A stretch of 64,000 bases of DNA from Dipteronia dyeriana (Eukaryota > Streptophyta > Magnoliopsida > Sapindales > Sapindaceae). Below, in pieces: positions 58,717-64,000 of this stretch (the stretch's first letter is position 1; each line of letters begins with the position of its first letter). The position numbers were made by a program, and so were the translations under genes. The notes under the pieces were generated by a model. That model was not told where the DNA came from. It saw only the letters and a program-made list of their open reading frames with translations, and ran no database searches. The stretch spans positions 39,120,360 through 39,184,359 of the forward strand of contig CM065295.1 in the NCBI GenBank assembly GCA_032871835.1. The letters run 5' to 3'.

Positions 58717-61408
58717 ATGATTTTTGATGTTGGTTTTGACAGGACAATAGATAGGGTGAGAATAGTCATATCTTACAACCGTCGATGGGAGCAATTACCA
58801 GACGGAAATCATAGGTATTTAGGTTCCGATAACCAAGGTTTGTATGTGTCAAAGAATTTGAGTTACGACGAACTGGTGTCGATTGTGCAAACCATTGTGA
58901 AGTTTGATGAGAACAAATACAGTGCTGGGCTACAGTCTCTATCAATTGTTCATGGGACTACATGTCGTACATTTATAAGAAATAATGATAATGTTCAGTT
59001 TATGCTAGGGGAAGATAGGGTGATCCCTCAAGTATGTGTTAGTCTAATCGAGAGGCCAGCGGAAGGTGTCATTGGTGAAGATATCTTTCATCCTGATAAC
59101 ACCCAACAATTTCGATCGTCAGGCGGAAGCAACCAGTTGTTCACAGAAAGAAATGGGATTGATGGTCGGGAAAATATATGTGTTGTCCCACCGGAAGTAG
59201 CCGCACATGATAATAGACCGGGACCTCAATTCGATGATGTATTTGGTTGTCATATTGAGATGAATGGTAGACAGAACAACCACCAATACAATGAGGAGAA
59301 TACAGCACTGAATGTTGGGGTGAATCATGAGGTGGATAATGAGGGAAATTTCAATTCTATAGAAAATGAAGAGGACAATCAGGATGATGCAGAACCTGTC
59401 AAAATGGAAAGTCGTGTAAGACATGTACACAGATTTAGTTCCAGTGCACTAGATATAACTGGGACTTCCGAGGGGAGGGCTAATGTAACTCCAAATGATT
59501 CTGATAATACCACAACATGGGTTATTCCAGGAGCAGAATCATACTCATTTGGTATTGGTGGAAGCAGGAACTTGGTTGAAGATGAACCTACAAGCATGAT
59601 ATATAAATGCCAATTTTTTCCAACGAAAAAGGATTTGAAGAGACTAGTAGGCCATTTTGTATTGCGGCAGAACTTTGAGTGGAAGGTGAAAAGGTCCAAT
59701 AAGAACACATTACATCTAGTTTGTTTGATGGGAAATTGTACGTGGAAGTTAAGAGCGGTGAGAAGAGATGAAGGCACATACTTTCTAGTAAAAAATTTTG
59801 TCAACGAACACACTTGTCCGTTAAAGGAAATTCACTGCCAACACCGATAAGCTAGTGCAGTCATAATTAGAGAAGTTATTGCACCTAGACTTCAACAACA
59901 AGATGGTCGACTAATGCGTTCGAAAGACATAATCGCCGACATGAAATCAATGTATGGAATCTGAATCATGTACAGTAAGGCACACGCCGCCCTCGATTAT
60001 GCGTTGTCACTAACATATGGAACGCATGAGGAAACCTTCCAACTGCTTCCATCATTTGGTTACGTTATGGAACAACAAAATTCCTGGACAATCACTGACT
60101 TACAGTGCGACAAAGATGGTAAATTTCTGTACTTTTTCATGTCGATTGGTGCCTCACTTAGAGGATTCCGGACGTGTATACGACTAGTCATTACCGTTAA
60201 TGGTACCCATTTAAAGGGACGATTTCGGGGTATAATGTTTGTTGCAACAGCACAAGATGGGAACGAATAGGTGTATCCAATTGCTTTTGGGTACGGCGAC
60301 TCAGAAAACAACCTTTCATGGGAATGGTTTTTGGATTGCTTGAAGGGTTACCTAGTTTTCATTTCCGATAGGCATGCAAGCATTGAAGCAAGGATTTCTA
60401 AAGTGTTCCCTTATGCCACCCTTACCATATGTTGCTGGCACTTTGCTAAAAATATCAAAAAGTGATTTCATAGGAAGGATGTTGCTGTAATAATGGACAA
60501 AGCAGCTCGCGCATACACCGAGTTTGAATATAACCAGCATATGAAAGAGTTAAGAAACTTGCACCAGAATGCACATGATTATGTAATTGATGCCGGTCCA
60601 CACAAGTGGTCCCGTGTACACTGCCCGGAAAGAAGGTACAGGGTGATGATGACAAATGCTGCAGAATGCATAAACTCATGCCTAAAAATTGCACGCCAAC
60701 TGCCTATGTTGACTCTGGCTGAGTTCATTAGGAATATGCTGCAACGGTGGTTTCATGATCGCTATAGAGCTGCACAAACCATGTGTCATCAGTTGATCGA
60801 CGCAGCACATCTTGTGCTCTTAAAACGTGTGGAGAAATGTGGTTATTTGACAGTAAATCCAGTAGACTGGAACATTTTCTCGGTCAAGCGGTCTGGAAAA
60901 CAGTGGACTGTTAACTTAGCCCGGAAGACTTGTACTTGCAACAAATTTCAAATGGATCATTTTTCATGTTCTCATGCCCTTTCGGCGGCACAGTACATTA
61001 CTGAAACTTGGACTTCACAACTTTGTGTTCGTACTGATCGTTTTCAATGTTTTTTACAGGGAACGAAACTTGGACTTCATAACTTTGTGTACGGATTACT
61101 ACAAGAGACAGACACTTATTAATGTGTACTCGGTTCCTATTATACCGGTGGGCCATCCTTCCACTTGGGTTGTGTCATCTGACATTGCTCAGAGGGTGAT
61201 TTTTAATCCAAACTCCAGGAGACAAGCAGAACACCCGAGGGCGGGTTGCCATGTCTCGTCTTCGGAGATGACAACTACACAATCCTGTAGAAGATGTGGA
61301 CAACTAGGGCATAATTCCAGGAGATGTCCTAATCCACCTATGATTAATGAAGGTACAAGAAGAGGCGTTCCCGATGAATACCGCCGCAAGTGTAGCATCT
61401 ACCATTAA
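58717..61408 (+). pseudogene. Mutator-like (MULE) transposase
   Basis: DDE transposase of a Mutator-like element. One frame runs from 58717 to 61122. The N-terminal part (58717-59100) resembles the PB1-like segment of plant MULE transposases. It is followed by an acidic linker, then the MuDR zinc domain (59590-59850, FFPTKKDLKRLVGHFVLRQ, CTWKLRA, EHTCPL). The MULE DDE domain is at about 60150-60750. The SWIM zinc finger CTCNKFQ...FSCSHAL is at 60931-60980. A shift to the next frame near 61003-61090, where a 27-bp direct repeat lies, gives the last part, with the CCHC knuckle CRRCGQLGHNSRRC at 61286-61327 and a stop at 61406. Stops at 59848, 59962, 60268 and 60463 and the loss of a catalytic Asp (AAT at 60199) make it inactive. 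An acceptor-like TTGACAG at 58741 hints at an upstream exon. Confidence 0.9.
61003..61093 (+). repeat. 27-bp direct repeat inside the transposase gene
   Basis: GAAACTTGGACTTCA followed by AACTTTGTGT occurs at 61003 and again at 61065, 62 bp later. Because 62 is not a multiple of three the duplication shifts the frame between the SWIM finger and the C-terminal knuckle. Confidence 0.9.
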
Positions 61409-61637
61409 ATTGGACACAACAAACAAACGTGCCTTAACATTGACTCTAATAGGGAATGAATGACAAAGTTTTGATCACATTGAAAACTTTTGGAAGTGTA
61501 TCAGATTGTAATAATTTGGAATTGCAATAATTACTTATTAATGAGTGAAATAATATTAATGAATGAATAATGAACGAATTAATATTCATGAATTAATTAC
61601 ATGTCTGTGTACATATGAAATGGTAATATACAAAAAA

Positions 61638-63998
61638 TCACTTGGCGGGTCTAGAGTTAGAAAAAATCTCCACAGCCATTTTCTCTTGAATGATCCCCAT
61701 GTCGTCCTCTGACCAATCAAAAGGCCTTCGACCCGCCAGTATGTACTCGATAAGTCTCAAAGTATGGGGACCACAGTTACCTCTACAATTCGGCATATAA
61801 AACACCATTAGAAATCGTTCATAAAGAATATCTAAACACGTGAATGAAATAGAATGTCTTACGATTTCTTTTGTTGGGGGACTGTAGAAGTATGCACTAG
61901 GCTGACTGAGAATGACTTATTTTCCCGAGGGAACGCCCGACGACCAGCTCGTCGTGCTGTGTGGAACCCCGCTTCACTCAACATGGAGGGTAAAAACCAC
62001 CATAATGGCCGGACCTGCTGGTGCCTGATCTGATAATGGACTTCCTATCTCCAGGGGTCATAAATGTCAATCTTCTCGCGACAAAGGTTGACGCTCACCA
62101 CCAGCCAATGTTGGGCCCCAACGTTGCACGGAATCAGCACCTGTAATAGTTTACATACCGTGTTAGCTGAGGATATACGAACATATTTTTTTTTAAATCA
62201 TCTCCATCATTTAACACTTACCAGGTCAACCTCGTGCAATGGGCGGTTGCCACTCATGGTTGCTCCACGGACTGTCAGAAGGACCTCTTCCAACCATCGG
62301 GACTATAACACATTCCACCTTACCGTGGTCACAGCACCGTGCAAATCACGAGGCATCATCCTCTCCCACATATACAACATAAGTGGTTGTACAAGCATTG
62401 ACAATATCTATTAATAATACAAAAGCAGAAAATCCGATTCGATTCCCAAATTTTATACCTAATTACATAAAATTGTGTATTTAACACGTTGATCCTCTAG
62501 TTGTACACATTGTGGAATCCTCGCTGATGCTTACGAAGAATATTGAGGTATGCATCCATATGCTGACAAACAATAAAATCACTGTAATTGTTAACAATTC
62601 AACAATACTTACACAAACATTAATATGAAATTTAATAAGTACGTACCGTGTCCTCCAAGTCTATGAAGTTGGACTGTATATGCATGAACCATCCCACGGT
62701 AACTAGTGCCAGCACGTCCACATCACGTCTGTTTAATGATTGAATTACCTTAGCTATACATATATTAGAATAAACAAGAAATGTACATCCATTTGTATTA
62801 TGAAAAGTTGGACTCACTGTTCCCCGTTGATGTTCCTCTTGAAGGCCTTGTCTGCCGCAAGCTGGACAGCGTCCATTAGTCCGTCGGGGTCAAAAATATG
62901 TTTCACGGGCTCGGGTCATGTCCTCAACCTTTTTGGATAGCATGGATTTGTGTAAGGGCTCACCAACTGCCATCCGTGCTTAACTAAACGCTTCGATGTA
63001 TTGGCCGGGGGAGGGGACCGCTCTGACTGCACAGACGTGCTGGGTGGAGGAGGGGACCGCTCCGATGGCACAGACTTGCTGGGTGGGGGAAGGGACCCCT
63101 CTGACGGTACGGACGTGCTTGTGGGAGAGGGGACCGCTCCAACGCCATGGACGTGCTGGGTGGGGGAGGGGACCGTTGTGGCTGAATCGATGTGCTAGGA
63201 GGTGGGAGGATCAATGTACTGCGAGGTGGGGGGATCGATGTGCTGGGAGGTGGGGGGACCGTTGAGCCTGGGTGGACCCAGATAGAACTGTTGTACATGA
63301 ACCAAGCCTACTCTCGCTGGTATGCGACTGAGTTTCCCTCTCCGAACCTACCATGTCGGTAGGCGGGTCCTGACTACGTCGAGCTGTCATGTCTGTCCCC
63401 CTCGTATACCTATCAGTCGACCCTCCGGGACTAAATGATAGATCAGGGGGTGGGGGGTCATCCCGGTGTGTACACATGGTCGAACCTTGAAGCCTCCAGA
63501 TCATATCCAATAACAATCGGTGTTGCTGTTGACGATCCTCATCACTCTTCCGGATCATATCCAACAACTCCAAATGTTGACGTTGTCGATCCTCGTCACT
63601 CTTTAGGAGGCCTTCACGCACATTGTTCAACATATCTTCCCATGGAGCCTGAAATCATGTCTACATTGTTAGTAAAAAACTATCACCACGTGTTAATACA
63701 AAACACTAAACTTTGTTTTCAACTTACCTCCCATCACGTCCAACGCCCCCACGGGAATCCCTTGCAGATGTACCATGTCTGGGGGTGGAAAACCGAACCC
63801 GCCTATGCCTATGCCTATGCCTTTCTCGTTGAGGGTCTGCCTCATATCCCTCACTGTCACTGGGCCTTAAACCCCTAGCAGCGGGCTCAGATCCCTCACT
63901 GTCAATGGTCATGTCTGTTAAACCCCCACCCTTTGTACCACTGATCCCACCTAAGGTGGTCTGATCAGGGACCTGAGGCGGCATATCATCCATGTCAT
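61638..63998 (-). pseudogene. ULP1-like (C48) cysteine protease gene of the MULE
   Basis: SUMO-protease-like gene, tail to tail with the transposase. Exons with GT-AG edges that keep phase are (minus strand) up to 62818, 62647-62728, 62467-62562, 62222-62407, 61863-62140 and 61638-61782, ending in TGA. The C48 triad is visible: His in GAQHWLVVSVNL (62108-62110), Asp in IDIYDPW (62057-62059), Cys in GNCGPHTLRLIEYI (61773-61775). The N-terminal part (63200-63998) has coiled, acidic, DEDRQ-repeat segments and a Ser/Pro-rich linker. Exon phases there do not all agree, and the start may be outside the window. In-frame stops at 62916, 62497, 62303 and 62045 disable it. This gene is typical of ULP-carrying MULEs, where its function is unknown. 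Confidence 0.85.
63011..63250 (-). repeat. GC-rich minisatellite coding a Ser/Pro-rich linker
   Basis: About six units of roughly 40 bp (GAGGGGACCGCTCTGAC...GACGTGCTGGGTGG on the plus strand). On the minus strand in the protease frame they encode a repeating SERSPPPPSTSV-type segment just before the conserved part of the ULP-like protein. A frame change near 63125 interrupts the run. Confidence 0.8.
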
Positions 63999-64000
63999 CT

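Noticed and set aside
59119..59813. Minus-strand frames of 103 and 144 residues
   Set aside because: Antisense shadows of the MULE transposase.
62064..62414. 116-residue plus-strand frame
   Set aside because: Overlaps ULP exons on the minus strand that carry the catalytic His and conserved splice sites.
1..64000. tRNA or rRNA genes
   Set aside because: Only tRNA-complementary primer sites of retrotransposons were found; no cloverleaf or rRNA sequence was recognised by eye.

Overview
The window is nuclear DNA of a flowering plant, most likely a eudicot. It is AT-rich and packed with nested plant LTR retrotransposons, a hAT element, a Harbinger-like MITE and a Mutator-like element. It holds one typical plant gene with 12 exons and canonical GT-AG introns, and nothing bacterial. 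The species cannot be told from the sequence alone.

Layout. (1) 1-23,232: the 3'-truncated end of a decayed Tat-type Ty3/gypsy element on the minus strand. Its gag/leader end plus flanking AT-rich DNA (about 3.5 kb) is tandemly duplicated as 3861-14353 and 14357-23232. Each copy was later hit by a different gypsy element: copy A by a minus-strand one (6881-13864), itself carrying a 1.9 kb non-autonomous hAT element (9543-11437), and copy B by a plus-strand one (15490-20864). LTRs and target-site duplications were read directly. (2) 23,506-28,844: the only intact protein-coding gene, a respiratory burst NADPH oxidase (RBOH). Twelve exons give a 937-residue product in which every expected domain and catalytic or haem-binding residue is visible. 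Its promoter begins about 270 bp from the transposon-derived duplication. (3) 29,200-44,400: a second decayed Tat-type gypsy element on the minus strand, with a deleted integrase core. A small non-autonomous LTR element (38175-40734) sits in its reverse transcriptase, and its distal end is joined to the LTR, leader and gag of a SIRE/Maximus-like copia element. At the junction the copia gag is fused in frame to what looks like the Tat antisense ORF. (4) 44,400-48,133: a very decayed minus-strand copia element. (5) 48,134-57,551: a full-length but decayed plus-strand copia element with unusually long LTRs of about 2 kb and a Harbinger-type MITE (52068-52808) in its pol. (6) 57,552-64,000: a Mutator-like transposase gene (plus strand) and, tail to tail, a multi-exon ULP1-like (C48) cysteine protease gene (minus strand). 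This is the gene pair of ULP-carrying MULEs (the Kaonashi type). An array of about 20-bp repeats with the core GCTCGATC lies just upstream of the transposase.

Apart from the oxidase gene, every coding region is broken. The nonsense codons in the MULE transposase and ULP gene are all of the kind made by C-to-T change, as expected for long-methylated, silenced transposons. I found no tRNA, rRNA or CRISPR features.
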